A DNA stretch of 49,147 nucleotides from NCBI RefSeq assembly GCF_022230955.1, contig NZ_JAKKFI010000094.1, positions 1-49,147 of the forward strand, given 5' to 3'. Positions 13,925 through 23,121 of this stretch are shown one piece after another. The position numbers and the translations under genes are program-made. The notes under the pieces were generated by a model. That model saw only the letters and a program-made list of their open reading frames with translations. It made no database searches and was not told the origin of the DNA. Position 1 is the stretch's first letter. Each line of letters starts with the position of its first letter. This DNA comes from Micromonospora cabrerizensis. Its GTDB lineage: Bacteria > Actinomycetota > Actinomycetes > Mycobacteriales > Micromonosporaceae.

Positions 13925-15226
13925 TCAGGGGATCTCGTCGGGGCTGCGCGTGAAGACGAACGTGGCGATGTCGACCGCCACCGCCCGGCCGCTGGCGTCT
14001 CGCCGTACGGTCAGGATCTCGCCGTTCTCCGGGCCGGAGCGGCCCCGCCAGCGGTCCGTCCCCTCGGCGGTGAACCGGCTCACCCGCTCGCCGCGTACGT
14101 GGGCCACCAGGTCACCCGCGTCCCAGCTCAGGTCCAGCGACGTGCCCATCCACCACCAGCGGCCGGTCAGCTCGGCCAGCTCGCCTGCGGGCACGTCGGT
14201 GGCCGGCCGCCACGGCTGCGTGAACGTGGGCTCGGCGTCCAGCACGGTGGTCAGCAGCCGACGGCCGAGCCCGGTGATCGGGAAGCCGTACGAGTTGGCG
14301 AAGCCGACCACGGCGGTACGGGTCGGCCGGTGCACCACGAGGGCGGCCACGTACCCGGGCATCGAGCCGCCGTGCCCGACGTACACGCGCTCGCCGTCGC
14401 GGTAGAGCTCCAGCCCCAGGCCGTGCCCGCCGGTCCAGGAGTCGAGGTCGCTGATGACCACGGGCGCGCACATCTCGGTGAGCGTCCCGGCGGCCAGCAC
14501 CGACGGGTCGGGGTCGGCGAGGAAGGCGGCCCAGCGGCCCAGGTCCTCGATGGTCGACCAGAGCTGCCCGGCGGGAGCCATCGCGCCGGTGTCGGTGCGG
14601 GGCTCCTCGCGCAGCGTGCCGTGCCACGGGTGTACGACGTAGCCGCGGGCGTACGGCTCGGTGGCCGCGTACGTGGTGCGGCCCATTCCCAGCGGGCCGA
14701 ACAGCCGTTGGGTGAGCAGGTCGGCCCAGGGCGTTCCGGTGAGTCGTTCGAGCAGACCACCGAGCAGCCCGTACGCCAGGTTGGAGTAGTGGTACGCGGT
14801 GTGCGGCGGATAGGCGATCTTGTCGGCGCTCAGGCCGGCGAGCAGCGTGGCCAGGTCGGCGCCGGCTGCCCGTTCCCACCAGTCGCCCTCGGGTTCGCGT
14901 TGCATACCGCTGGCGTGCCCGAGCAGTTGGCGCAGGGTGAGTGAGCCGACGCCGGTGCCCGGCAGGTGCTTTTCCAGCTCGTCGTCGACGCTGAGCCGGC
15001 CGGCGTCGCGCAGTTGCATGATCAGGGTCGCGGTCATGGTCTTGCTGATCGAGCCGACCCGGTACTGCAGGTCGACGGCCGGGTGGGGGTGCTCGCCGGC
15101 GGCGGCCACGTGGACCAGCGCGCCGTCGCGGACCACGCCCAGCACCAGTGACGGGGTGCGACCGTCGATCTGTGCCTGGGCGACCTGGGTGTCGATCTGC
15201 CGGGCGGTCGCGGGCAGCAGGGTCAA
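13925..15226 (-). CDS. Serine beta-lactamase-like hydrolase (class C / esterase family)
   Basis: A 433-residue member of the beta-lactamase/D-Ala-D-Ala carboxypeptidase-like family. The SxxK motif is Ser59-Ile-Ser-Lys62, the YxN motif is Tyr147-Ser-Asn149 (YHYSNLAYG), and the third motif is HGG (VGHGGSMPGY). All three catalytic elements are intact. A C-terminal extension of about 90 residues (after RPATDVPAGELAELTG) resembles the lipocalin-like tail of such esterases. There is no signal peptide, so it is more likely a cytoplasmic esterase or peptidase than a resistance beta-lactamase. The start is a TTG at 15226 with a good GAGGAGA ribosome-binding site eight bases upstream. Confidence 0.87.
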   Translation of the reverse strand: MTLLPATARQIDTQVAQAQIDGRTPSLVLGVVRDGALVHVAAAGEHPHPAVDLQYRVGSISKTMTATLIMQLRDAGRLSVDDELEKHLPGTGVGSLTLRQLLGHASGMQREPEGDWWERAAGADLATLLAGLSADKIAYPPHTAYHYSNLAYGLLGGLLERLTGTPWADLLTQRLFGPLGMGRTTYAATEPYARGYVVHPWHGTLREEPRTDTGAMAPAGQLWSTIEDLGRWAAFLADPDPSVLAAGTLTEMCAPVVISDLDSWTGGHGLGLELYRDGERVYVGHGGSMPGYVAALVVHRPTRTAVVGFANSYGFPITGLGRRLLTTVLDAEPTFTQPWRPATDVPAGELAELTGRWWWMGTSLDLSWDAGDLVAHVRGERVSRFTAEGTDRWRGRSGPENGEILTVRRDASGRAVAVDIATFVFTRSPDEIP

Positions 15227-15356
15227 GGGAATCTCTCCTCGATCGGTGGCTCGGACCAGACGGTAGCGGGGGTGTTTCGGCCGGGCCAGCCCGTTTCGCG
15301 AGCCTACTGATCATCACAGGTGGGCTACTCGTGCATTGGCGTGTCACGATCAGAGG

Positions 15357-15830
15357 GTGGACGCGGTGGTGTGGATCGTATTGGGTGTGGTGCTGGCGGT
15401 CGCCGAGATCTTCACGACGACGCTCTTTCTGATCATGTTCGGGGCCGGGGCGTTCGCCGCCGCCGGTGCCGCCGCCCTGGGTGCACCGGTTGCGGTGCAG
15501 GCGCTGGTCTTCGCGGTGGTGTCGGCGTTGAGCGTGGTGGTGGTCCGGCCGGTCATCCGGCGGCACAGCCGTTCCGCTCTCGACAGCGGCGAGCAGCCGT
15601 TCGGCGTGGAGGCGATCGAGGGCTCCACGGCGCTGGTGCTGGAACGGGTCGACGCTGAGCACGGCCTCGTCAAGATCGACGGCGAGCTGTGGACCGCCCG
15701 CTCGTATGACACGACGCAATTTCACGAACCTGGCCAACGGGTTCGGGTGATCAAAGTTCGGGGCGCGACCGCCCTGGTCTGGCAGGACGACATTTCTTCC
15801 GGCGGCGAGCTGCCGGAAGCGAGAGGGTGA
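15357..15830 (+). CDS. NfeD-like membrane protein
   Basis: About 157 residues: two transmembrane segments (WIVLGVVLAVAEIFTTTLF and VQALVFAVVSALSVVVV) followed by an OB-fold domain (ALVLERVDAEHGLVKIDGELW...). This is the short NfeD (NfeD1b) type, which works with SPFH proteins in membrane microdomains. The SPFH gene starts inside its stop region, supporting a stomatin-NfeD operon. Start choice: GTG at 15357 (VDAVVWIV) fits homologues, while the AGAGG ribosome-binding site is better placed for the GTG at 15366. The difference is three residues. Confidence 0.85.
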   Translation: MDAVVWIVLGVVLAVAEIFTTTLFLIMFGAGAFAAAGAAALGAPVAVQALVFAVVSALSVVVVRPVIRRHSRSALDSGEQPFGVEAIEGSTALVLERVDAEHGLVKIDGELWTARSYDTTQFHEPGQRVRVIKVRGATALVWQDDISSGGELPEARG

Positions 15831-15835
15831 ACGGG

Positions 15836-16942
15836 ATGACGGTAATCGGGGTGCTGGTGATCGCGGTGGCGCTGATCGCCGTGATAACGCTGGCGAAGGC
15901 GGTGCGGATCGTGCCGCAGCAGCGCCAGGACGTGGTGGAACGGCTCGGCAAGTACAAGCGCACGCTCAGCCCCGGCCTCAACCTGCTGGTGCCGTTCGTC
16001 GACGCGGTGCGCACCAAGGTCGACATGCGCGAGCAGGTGGTCAGCTTCCCGCCGCAGCCGGTGATCACCTCGGACAACCTGGTGGTGTCGATCGACACGG
16101 TTCTCTACTTCAAGGTGGTCGACTCGGTCCGGGCGACCTACGAGATCTCCAGCTTCCTCCAGGCCATCGAGCAGCTGACCGTCACGACGCTGCGTAACGT
16201 GATCGGCTCGCTGGACCTGGAGCGCGCGCTGACCAGCCGGGACGAGATCAACCGGCACCTCTCCGGCGTGCTGGACGAGACCACCGGCCGCTGGGGCATC
16301 AAGGTCACCCGGGTTGAGATCAAGGCGATCGAGCCGCCGGCCAGCATCCGTGACTCGATGGAGAAGCAGATGCGCGCCGAGCGGGACCGTCGCGCGGCGA
16401 TCCTCACCGCCGAGGGCCACAAGCAGTCGGTGATCCTCACCGCCGAGGGTGACAAGCAGTCGGCGGTGCTGCGGGCCGACGGTGACCGGCAGGCCCAGAT
16501 CCTGCAGGCCGAGGGTCAGGCGAAGGCGATCCGGACGGTCTTCGACGCGATCCACCAGGCGAACCCGAGCCAGAAGGTGCTCGCCTACCAGTACCTGCAG
16601 GCTCTGCCGCAGATCGCCCAGGGCAGCGCCAACAAGGTCTGGATCGTCCCGGCCGAGCTGACCAAGGCCCTGGAGGGCATGGGTGGCGCGCTCGGCGGGC
16701 TGAGCCAGATGGTGGGGGACCTGCCCGCACCGGAGGCGGCCGAACACGCGAGCCAGGTCCAGCGCGAGGCCGCGGAGGCGGCGCAGGCCGCGGCGGATGC
16801 CGCCCAGCAGATCCACGACGAGGTACGCGTCGCCGAGGCGCAGGCCACCGGCGGCAACAAGCCGCAGGGGCTGCCCGCCCCGGAGCCGGTGTCCGCGGCC
16901 AGCCTGACCGAGGACCCGGCCGACCAGCGGGAGCGCGGCTGA
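15836..16942 (+). CDS. SPFH/Band 7 (stomatin-like) membrane protein
   Basis: A 368-residue SPFH-domain protein. It has an N-terminal membrane helix, then the stomatin core (RIVPQQRQDVVERLGKYKRT, NLVVSIDTVLYFKVVD, LRNVIGSLDLERALTSRDEI). A coiled-coil region follows, rich in repeated AEGxKQS/AEGDKQS blocks (about residues 185-235), and then an Ala/Gln-rich tail that may be disordered. These proteins oligomerise and organise membrane domains, usually with an NfeD partner, which here is the gene just upstream. A GAGAGGG ribosome-binding site is eight bases before the ATG; a GTG at 15827 overlapping the nfeD stop is an alternative start. Confidence 0.93.
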   Translation: MTVIGVLVIAVALIAVITLAKAVRIVPQQRQDVVERLGKYKRTLSPGLNLLVPFVDAVRTKVDMREQVVSFPPQPVITSDNLVVSIDTVLYFKVVDSVRATYEISSFLQAIEQLTVTTLRNVIGSLDLERALTSRDEINRHLSGVLDETTGRWGIKVTRVEIKAIEPPASIRDSMEKQMRAERDRRAAILTAEGHKQSVILTAEGDKQSAVLRADGDRQAQILQAEGQAKAIRTVFDAIHQANPSQKVLAYQYLQALPQIAQGSANKVWIVPAELTKALEGMGGALGGLSQMVGDLPAPEAAEHASQVQREAAEAAQAAADAAQQIHDEVRVAEAQATGGNKPQGLPAPEPVSAASLTEDPADQRERG

Positions 16943-17075
16943 TCACGGCCTTAATGTGAGAAAGGCTCATGGGGCGCTCCGACGCCTGCCACGATCGGTC
17001 CTAGGACGGGTGGTGACCAGGTAATCGGGGCGCCCCGGCGCGTCTCGCACCGCTCGTGGACGAGCGAGGTGACGC

Positions 17076-17843
17076 ATGAAGGATCCGGCGAATCGGATGT
17101 GGTCCTCGGCCCCGGTGCCCGGCGCGCACGACCCGGTCGCCCCACTGGGCTCCCGGCGCAGTGGAGGCGGGTTCGGCGTACTGCCGTTCGTCGGCGAGCC
17201 GACCCCGGGCGCCCCGGCCACGAACGCCAGCTGGGCCTGGTCGGTACGTCGGTTCGCGCGGGCCGCGGTGTGGCTGCTGCCCGCGTACGCCATCCTCTAC
17301 GGCGCGGTGGCGATGGCCAGCGACGGAGGGGTGGGCAACGACCCCTATCCGGCCGACGGCCGCGCGGTGTATCTGATCGGGTGGGTGGCGGCGATCTGGC
17401 TCGGCCTGCTCGCGCTGCTGGCCCTCACCGGTCTGCTGGCCGCGACCCGCAGCCGCCGGGTGGCCGCCACTGGGCTGCTGGTCAGCATCGCCGGCACCGT
17501 GCTGATGCTGCCGTTCGCCGGGCTCGCCGAGCAGACGCCGGTCTTCGGCACCACCGAGCGGTCGCTGGTCCTGCTCGGGGCGACGTTCTACAGCGTCGGG
17601 TGGTTCCTCACCGGATGGGCGGTTGCCCGCTCGGGCACCTTCAGCCTCGGTGACGGCGTCATGTTGATCATCGCTGCGCCGCTCCTCGGCCTCGGTGGCG
17701 CCCTGATCGGTTCGCTCCAGACGTTCGGCGCGATCTTCGTACTGATCGCCGGCATCGGCATCGGCTACCGCTCCGGCCGCCTGATGCCCCGCGAAACCGC
17801 GAGAGACGCCGCCAGCGCCAGCCTGAGCACCCCGAACCCCTAA
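17076..17843 (+). CDS. Membrane protein of unknown function
   Basis: A 255-residue protein with a roughly 50-residue Pro/Gly-rich cytoplasmic N-terminus and five or six hydrophobic helices (for example AAVWLLPAYAILYGAVAMAS, LIGWVAAIWLGLLALLALTG, GLLVSIAGTVLMLPFAG, LIIAAPLLGLGGALIGSL). No known domain is recognised. A GAGG ribosome-binding site stands six bases before the ATG. It is isolated, with 133 bases upstream containing no further gene, and a long hairpin element downstream. Confidence 0.72.
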   Translation: MKDPANRMWSSAPVPGAHDPVAPLGSRRSGGGFGVLPFVGEPTPGAPATNASWAWSVRRFARAAVWLLPAYAILYGAVAMASDGGVGNDPYPADGRAVYLIGWVAAIWLGLLALLALTGLLAATRSRRVAATGLLVSIAGTVLMLPFAGLAEQTPVFGTTERSLVLLGATFYSVGWFLTGWAVARSGTFSLGDGVMLIIAAPLLGLGGALIGSLQTFGAIFVLIAGIGIGYRSGRLMPRETARDAASASLSTPNP

Positions 17844-17882
17844 CCCCGACCCACCCACCCACCCAGGCCCCACCCTGAGCCC

Positions 17883-17945
17883 CGTTGATCATGAAGTTAT
17901 TGCCATCCCCGTCGGCGTGTCGTGACAATAACTTCATGATCAACG
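17883..17945. repeat. GTTGATCATGAAGTTATTG inverted-repeat element, copy 1
   Basis: Two 23-base arms (17883-17905 and 17923-17945) with one mismatch around a 17-base loop. The arm reads CGTTGATCATGAAGTTATTG. The second copy at 27410-27470 has the same arm and the same 17-base loop length, with a related loop sequence (GGCG-GTCG). It lies downstream of the membrane-protein gene and upstream of the penicillin-binding-protein gene. Confidence 0.9.
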
Positions 17946-18049
17946 GCGTCAGGGCGGGTGGGGCCTGGGGTGGGGTGGGGCCGTGAAGTTGCTGACAATT
18001 GGCCTTCGGGGGTGGTCGGTTGGCGGCTTTCGTGGCAATCCTGGGGAGC

Positions 18050-20248
18050 ATGGCCGCCTCTCGCTCGCCGCTGTCGCGGCTGTTCACCGTGCTGTTCGCT
18101 GGCGTGTTGGCCGGGCTCGTCCTGGCAGTCGCCGCGCTGCCGGGCAACCTGCTGCTCGGGCTCGGCGCCCGCTCCGCGCTCGGGTCGTACGCCGCGTTGC
18201 CGGCCTCGCTGAAGACCCCGGCCACGCCGCAGCGCTCGTACCTCTACGCCAACGACGGCAAGACGCTGATCACCACGTTCTACGACGTGAACCGCACCGA
18301 CGTCCCGTTGTCGGAGATCGCCCCGGTGATGCGGCAGGCGATCGTGGCGGCCGAGGACCGGCGCTTCTACGACCACGGTGGCGCGGACCTGCGCGGCCTC
18401 GCCCGGGCGCTGGTGGCCAACGTCAAGGGCGGCGGCACCGAGCAGGGTGGCTCGACGCTGACCATGCAGTACGTCCGTAACGTGCTCAAGACCGACCCCA
18501 CCCGCACCGCCGAGGAGCGCGCCGCCGCCACCGATCCGACCGTCGGGCGCAAGATCCAGGAGATCCGGTACGCGAGCGCGCTGGACAAGAGCCTCGGCAA
18601 GGACGAGATCCTCGACCGGTACCTGAACATCGCCTACTTCGGCTCCGGCGCGTACGGGATCGCGGCGGCCAGCCAGCGGTACTTCGGCAAACCGCCAGCG
18701 CAGTTGACCCTCGCCGAGTCGGCCCTGCTGGCCGGCCTGGTGCAGTCCCCGGACGCGTACAGCCCGATCAGCGGCGACAAGGACGAGGCGCTGACCCGCC
18801 GGTCGTACGTGCTGGACTCGATGGTCGCCACCAACGCGATCACCGCCGCGCAGGCCGCCCAGGCCAAGGCGGAACCGCTGAGCCTGCGCCCCACCGCCCA
18901 GCCCAACGGCTGCACCGCGGTCTCCCAGGGCCACGACGACTGGGGTTACTTCTGCGACTACCTGCGTCAGTGGTGGCTGACCCAGCCGGCGTTCGGCGCC
19001 ACCGTCGCGGAGCGCGAGCAGGCCCTGCGCTCCGGCGGATACACCGTGGTCACCTCGCTGGACCCGAAGATCCAGGCCACCGCGCAGCAGCAGGCCACCA
19101 AGGTCTACGGATACGACAACAAGCGCGCCCTGCCGATCGCGGCGGTCCAGCCGGGCACCGGGCAGGTGCTGGCGATGGCGGTCAACCGGCACTACAGCCT
19201 GGCCGACAACCCGGCCGGGCAGGCGAACCATCCGAACACCGTCAACCCGTTGATCTCCGGTGGGGCCAGCGTCGACGGGTACCAGGCGGGTTCGACGTTC
19301 AAGCTGTTCACCATGCTTGCCGCGCTGGAGTCGGGCCGTACCCTCTCCACCGGCTTCGACGCGCCCGCCAAGCTGCCCACCCGGTACGCGGCCGAGGGGC
19401 CGGGCAGCTGCGACGGCCACTGGTGCCCGGCGAACGCCAACCCGGACTGGATGGACGGGTACCGGATGATGTGGGACGGCTTCGGCCGCTCGGTGAACAC
19501 GTACTTCGTGTGGTTGGCCGAGCAGGTCGGCCAGGACAAGGTGGTCGAGATGGCGCAGCGCCTCGGCATCACCTTCCGGGCCGACTCGGACGCCGCCTTC
19601 GCCAAGAACAACGCCGCGAACTGGGGGTCGTTCACGCTCGGCGTGGCCGCCACGACCCCGCTGGACCTGGCCAACGCGTACGCCACGGTGGCCGCCGAGG
19701 GCACCTACTGCACGCCGGTGCCGGTGGTCTCGGTGACCGACGCCCACGGTGCGAAGGTGCCGGTCGGTCAGCCGTCCTGCAAGCGGGTCCTCGACGTCGA
19801 CGTGGCCCGTGCCGCCGCCGACGCCGCGCGCTGCCCGGTGGGCCAGCAGTCGGCGTTCGGTCAGTGCAACGGCGGTACGGCGACCGGCGTGAACGACATC
19901 CTCGACGGCCGGCCGGTGGCCGGTAAGACGGGCAGCTCGGAGCAGAACTCCACCGAGACGTTCGTCGGTTTCACCCCGCAGGTAGCGGTGGCCGGCATCG
20001 CCGCCAACCCGGACGACCCGGCGGACTCGGTGGGCTCGGCGGTGCAGAGCAAGGTGATCGACGCGGTCGCCCGGGTCATCGCCACCGCCGTGAAGGGTCA
20101 GCCGGAGAAGGCGTTCGTCGCGCCCAGCCGCGAGCTGGCCGGCGACGCACGTCGCCCCGTGGAGCGCCCTGCGGTTCCGGAGCGTCAGCAGCAGCCCACT
20201 CAGGACCCTCGCTCGGCCCTGCAACGCTGGCTCGACCGTCGCGGCTGA
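18050..20248 (+). CDS. Class A penicillin-binding protein (bifunctional)
   Basis: About 732 residues. A short cytoplasmic end and one transmembrane anchor (about 10-38) precede a glycosyltransferase-51 domain with catalytic Glu102 in AEDRRFYDHGG, QGGSTLTMQ (132-140) and YLNIAYFGSGAYG. The transpeptidase domain has the nucleophile Ser415 in STFK, SVN (481-483) and KTG (626-628). All catalytic motifs of both activities are present, so it should polymerise and crosslink peptidoglycan. A Pro/Gln-rich tail ends the protein. The start is uncertain: the GGGGAG before the ATG at 18050 is too close to serve it, and in-frame GTG 18032 or TTG 18020 are alternatives adding 6-10 residues. Confidence 0.92.
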   Translation: MAASRSPLSRLFTVLFAGVLAGLVLAVAALPGNLLLGLGARSALGSYAALPASLKTPATPQRSYLYANDGKTLITTFYDVNRTDVPLSEIAPVMRQAIVAAEDRRFYDHGGADLRGLARALVANVKGGGTEQGGSTLTMQYVRNVLKTDPTRTAEERAAATDPTVGRKIQEIRYASALDKSLGKDEILDRYLNIAYFGSGAYGIAAASQRYFGKPPAQLTLAESALLAGLVQSPDAYSPISGDKDEALTRRSYVLDSMVATNAITAAQAAQAKAEPLSLRPTAQPNGCTAVSQGHDDWGYFCDYLRQWWLTQPAFGATVAEREQALRSGGYTVVTSLDPKIQATAQQQATKVYGYDNKRALPIAAVQPGTGQVLAMAVNRHYSLADNPAGQANHPNTVNPLISGGASVDGYQAGSTFKLFTMLAALESGRTLSTGFDAPAKLPTRYAAEGPGSCDGHWCPANANPDWMDGYRMMWDGFGRSVNTYFVWLAEQVGQDKVVEMAQRLGITFRADSDAAFAKNNAANWGSFTLGVAATTPLDLANAYATVAAEGTYCTPVPVVSVTDAHGAKVPVGQPSCKRVLDVDVARAAADAARCPVGQQSAFGQCNGGTATGVNDILDGRPVAGKTGSSEQNSTETFVGFTPQVAVAGIAANPDDPADSVGSAVQSKVIDAVARVIATAVKGQPEKAFVAPSRELAGDARRPVERPAVPERQQQPTQDPRSALQRWLDRRG

Positions 20249-20261
20249 CCTCGCATCGTGT

Positions 20262-20294
20262 CGGCGCCTCCGCACCAACGGTGCGGAGGCGCCG
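20262..20294. terminator. Strong bidirectional terminator
   Basis: A perfect 15-bp stem (20262-20276 with 20280-20294) closed by a three-base loop, AAC. It lies between the convergent penicillin-binding-protein and lipoprotein genes. Confidence 0.9.
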
Positions 20295-20313
20295 GCCGAT
20301 CGGTGTGAATGTG

Positions 20314-21042
20314 TTACCCGCGCTTCAACTGGTCGAAGTCGACAACCTGGTCCGCCGCGGGCGCCTTCAGCTCGTCGAAGGTCGCGCCGAAATCGCTGAA
20401 CGTGATCTGGCCGGCCGCGTCCTGGCCGCCCTCCATCCGCAGCGGGTACGGCTCACCGGTGGTGGCGATGTAGAGCGTGCCGTCCTTGTCGCCGTCCACG
20501 AGGCCGATGGTCTTCACGCCGTCGATCTCCTTGGCCTCACCCTTGGTCATGGTGCCGGTGGGCTTGAGCAGGTCGTCGACGTTGGCGACGTCGAACAGCT
20601 GGGCGAAGTCGTCCTTCTTGGAGACCTTGGCCCACTTGTCGCCCATCAGCTTCACGATCTCGCCCGACGCCTGGGCACCGGCGTTCTTCGCCCAGAACTT
20701 CTCGTCCGGCCGGATGTACTGTTGGCCGCCGACCGAGAGCAGTTCCACCGTGCCCTCGGGCGTGGACACCTGACCAGCCAGGTCACTGCCGGTCATCTTG
20801 AAATCGAGGGTCATCTTCTGACCGTCGTTGTCGATGTCACCGGCCAGGCGGTACGACTTCGCGTTCTTCACCGCCGTGGTGGCGCGCTGAAGCGCCTCGT
20901 CCGGTGCGAGCGCGGCGACACCGTTGTCCGCCGGGGCATTCGATGCCGGCTGTCCGCCGTCACCGTCTCCGCCGCCGCAGCCGGCCAGCAACGCCATCGC
21001 CACCACGGCGACCATGCCTCGTCTGATTGTCGTCGATCTCAT
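20314..21042 (-). CDS. LprG/LppX-like lipoprotein
   Basis: A 242-residue secreted lipoprotein. The signal peptide RRGMVAVVAMALLAGC ends in a lipobox with the acylated Cys22, followed by a Gly/Asp-rich linker. The mature part (about 50-240) fits the LppX/LprA/F/G fold of actinobacteria: repeats of beta strands such as KSYRLAGDIDNDGQKMTLDFKM and TPEGTVELLSVGGQQYIRPDEKFW. Family members carry lipids or lipoglycans across the periplasm in mycobacteria; the cargo here is unknown. An AGGGAG ribosome-binding site is seven bases before the ATG at 21042. The frame stays open 23 codons upstream, but without a signal. Confidence 0.83.
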   Translation of the reverse strand: MRSTTIRRGMVAVVAMALLAGCGGGDGDGGQPASNAPADNGVAALAPDEALQRATTAVKNAKSYRLAGDIDNDGQKMTLDFKMTGSDLAGQVSTPEGTVELLSVGGQQYIRPDEKFWAKNAGAQASGEIVKLMGDKWAKVSKKDDFAQLFDVANVDDLLKPTGTMTKGEAKEIDGVKTIGLVDGDKDGTLYIATTGEPYPLRMEGGQDAAGQITFSDFGATFDELKAPAADQVVDFDQLKRG

Positions 21043-21155
21043 CGTCGGCTCCCTTGTGCCACCCCCCGTGGGTGAGCAGACAGCCAGGTACCCATGATCG
21101 ATCACGGGCAATCCCTCGATGTGCCGGAAGATCCCGGGTCAGTGCGGCGTTCCGC

Positions 21156-23003
21156 TCAGCCCTTGCGGCGGCGGGGGCGGTAGCTGGCGAGGGTGGCCGG
21201 TAGACCACGTCGGACGATGCCGGCCCAGTCGGTGTCGCCGCGCAACACCGCCGCCGCGGTCTTGCGCGCCTGCTCGACGGTGAAGTGTGGTGGGAGCATC
21301 AGCTCGGCCGGGTCCACCAGGGCGTTGATGACCACCGGCCGGTCGGCGGACAGCGCCCGGTCCCAGACGTCGGGCACCTGCTCCGGCGAGTCGACCAGCT
21401 CACCGCGCAGCCCGAGCACCTCCGCCCACTGGTGGTAGGCGATGTCCGGCAACTGCTGGCTGTCCGGGAACATCGGCGTCCCCTCGGTGGAGCGCTGTTC
21501 CCAGCTGACGAACGCCAGGTCCCGGTTGTTGAGCACCAGCACCACGAACCGCGGGTCGGCCCAGCTGCGCCAGTACTTGGCCACGGTGATCAGCTCGTTG
21601 ACGCCGTTCATCTGCATGGCGCCGTCGCCGATCAGCGCGACGAGCGGCCGGTCCGGGTGGGCGAACTTGGCGCTCAGCGAGTACGGCATGGCGCCGCCCA
21701 TGGACAGCAGCGTTCCGGACAGGCTGGCCAGCATCCCGGGGCGGACCTGGATGTGCCGGGCGTACCAGGCGGTGGTGGTGCCGCAGTCGACGGCGAGCAT
21801 CACGTCGTCGGGCAGCCGCTCATTGAGGGTGTGGAAGAGCAACTGCGGGTTGACCGGGTCGGCGGCCTGCTCGGCCAGGTCGCGCTGCACCCGCCGCCAC
21901 GCCGAGGTGGTCTCGGCGATCTCCGCCCGCCAGGCGGTCGGCCCGGGGCCGGGGCCCAGCTCGTCGAGCAGCGCCCGCAGGGTGGGGCCGGCGTCACCGG
22001 TCAGGTTCACCTCGGTCGGGTACCGCAGCCCGAGCTGGGTGCCGTCGAGGTCGATCTGCACCCCGCGGGCCTGCCCGGGCGGCGGGTAGAACTCCGAGTA
22101 CGGCATGTTGCTGCCCACGATCAGCAGCCGGTCGCAGCCGGTCATCAACTGCCAGCTCGGTCGGCTGCCGAGCAACCCGATCGCGCCGGTCACCCACGGC
22201 TCGCGGTGGTCGACGGCGGTGAAGCCGAGCAGTGCCGTGGCCACGCCGGCGCCGAGTCGGTCGGCGATCTCGCGCACCTCGTCGCGAGCGCCGAGCGCAC
22301 CCTGCCCGACGAGCATGGCCACCCGCTGCCCGCCGCGCAGCACCTCCGCTGCCCGGCGTACGTCCGCCGCCGGTGGCACGGTCGGCGTGCTGCTCGGCGC
22401 GTTGCTGGTCCGGTAGTAGCCGTGCGCGTGCGGTGGGTCCGGGACGGCCGGCTCGTCCTGGATGTCCAGGGGGAGGATCAGGGCGGTGACGGTACGCCGG
22501 GCCAACGCCGTCCGGCACGCCCGGTCGACCAGGTGGCGTACCTGCGCGGGGTTGTCGAGCTGGGCCAGGAACGCCGCCGCCACGTCCTTGTAGAGGGCGA
22601 GCAGGTCGACCTCCTGGTAGTAGCCGCCGCCCTCGGCGGTGGTCGCGGTGTGCCCGACCAGCGCGATCACCGGTTGGTGGTCGAGTTTGGCGTCGTAGAG
22701 GCCGTTGAGCAGGTGGATGGCGCCCGGCCCGCTGGTGACGAGGGCGCAGCCCAGCGGCCCGCCGCCGTACTTGACGTGCGCGGAGGCGGCGAAACCGGCG
22801 GTCTCCTCGTGGCGTACCTGGATGAACTGGGCCCGCTCGTTGGTGCGTTGCAGGGCGGAGGTGAGCCCGTTGATGCCGTCGCCGGGGTAGCCGAAGTAGC
22901 GGTGCACGCCCCAGCTGGCCAGCCGGGACACGATGTGGTCCGCGACGGTCGGGTGCCGGGGCAGGGGCCCCGCCTCACCTGCGGTGGTGTGGTCTGCGCT
23001 CAC
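21156..23003 (-). CDS. Pyruvate oxidase/dehydrogenase-like TPP enzyme (PoxB type)
   Basis: A 615-residue thiamine-diphosphate enzyme of the acetolactate synthase/pyruvate oxidase superfamily. The N-terminal PYR domain has the catalytic Glu in VRHEETAGFAAS and GYPGDGINGLT. A central Rossmann-like domain follows, then the PP domain with the TPP-binding motif GDGAMQMNG (from about residue 459) ending in NN at 492-493. The closest functional class is membrane-associated pyruvate:quinone oxidoreductase (pyruvate to acetate and CO2); acetolactate synthase is less likely because no small subunit gene is near. The GTG start at 23003 has GGAGG 10 bases upstream; the longer open frame beyond it is not homologous. 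Confidence 0.85.
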   Translation of the reverse strand: MSADHTTAGEAGPLPRHPTVADHIVSRLASWGVHRYFGYPGDGINGLTSALQRTNERAQFIQVRHEETAGFAASAHVKYGGGPLGCALVTSGPGAIHLLNGLYDAKLDHQPVIALVGHTATTAEGGGYYQEVDLLALYKDVAAAFLAQLDNPAQVRHLVDRACRTALARRTVTALILPLDIQDEPAVPDPPHAHGYYRTSNAPSSTPTVPPAADVRRAAEVLRGGQRVAMLVGQGALGARDEVREIADRLGAGVATALLGFTAVDHREPWVTGAIGLLGSRPSWQLMTGCDRLLIVGSNMPYSEFYPPPGQARGVQIDLDGTQLGLRYPTEVNLTGDAGPTLRALLDELGPGPGPTAWRAEIAETTSAWRRVQRDLAEQAADPVNPQLLFHTLNERLPDDVMLAVDCGTTTAWYARHIQVRPGMLASLSGTLLSMGGAMPYSLSAKFAHPDRPLVALIGDGAMQMNGVNELITVAKYWRSWADPRFVVLVLNNRDLAFVSWEQRSTEGTPMFPDSQQLPDIAYHQWAEVLGLRGELVDSPEQVPDVWDRALSADRPVVINALVDPAELMLPPHFTVEQARKTAAAVLRGDTDWAGIVRRGLPATLASYRPRRRKG

Positions 23004-23121
23004 CTGGTTGATCCTCCCGGCCGGCCCGATGCCGCGCCGGTCATTGCCCTTCTTCTCCGGACAAACCACCCCGGCGGGCGGGCGTCGGAGGGCGAGGCTC
23101 GCCGTCCGGCAGAATCGTCGG

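Noticed and set aside
13925..15226. The serine hydrolase as a secreted resistance beta-lactamase
   Set aside because: There is no signal peptide, and the C-terminal extension fits cytoplasmic esterase/peptidase relatives better.
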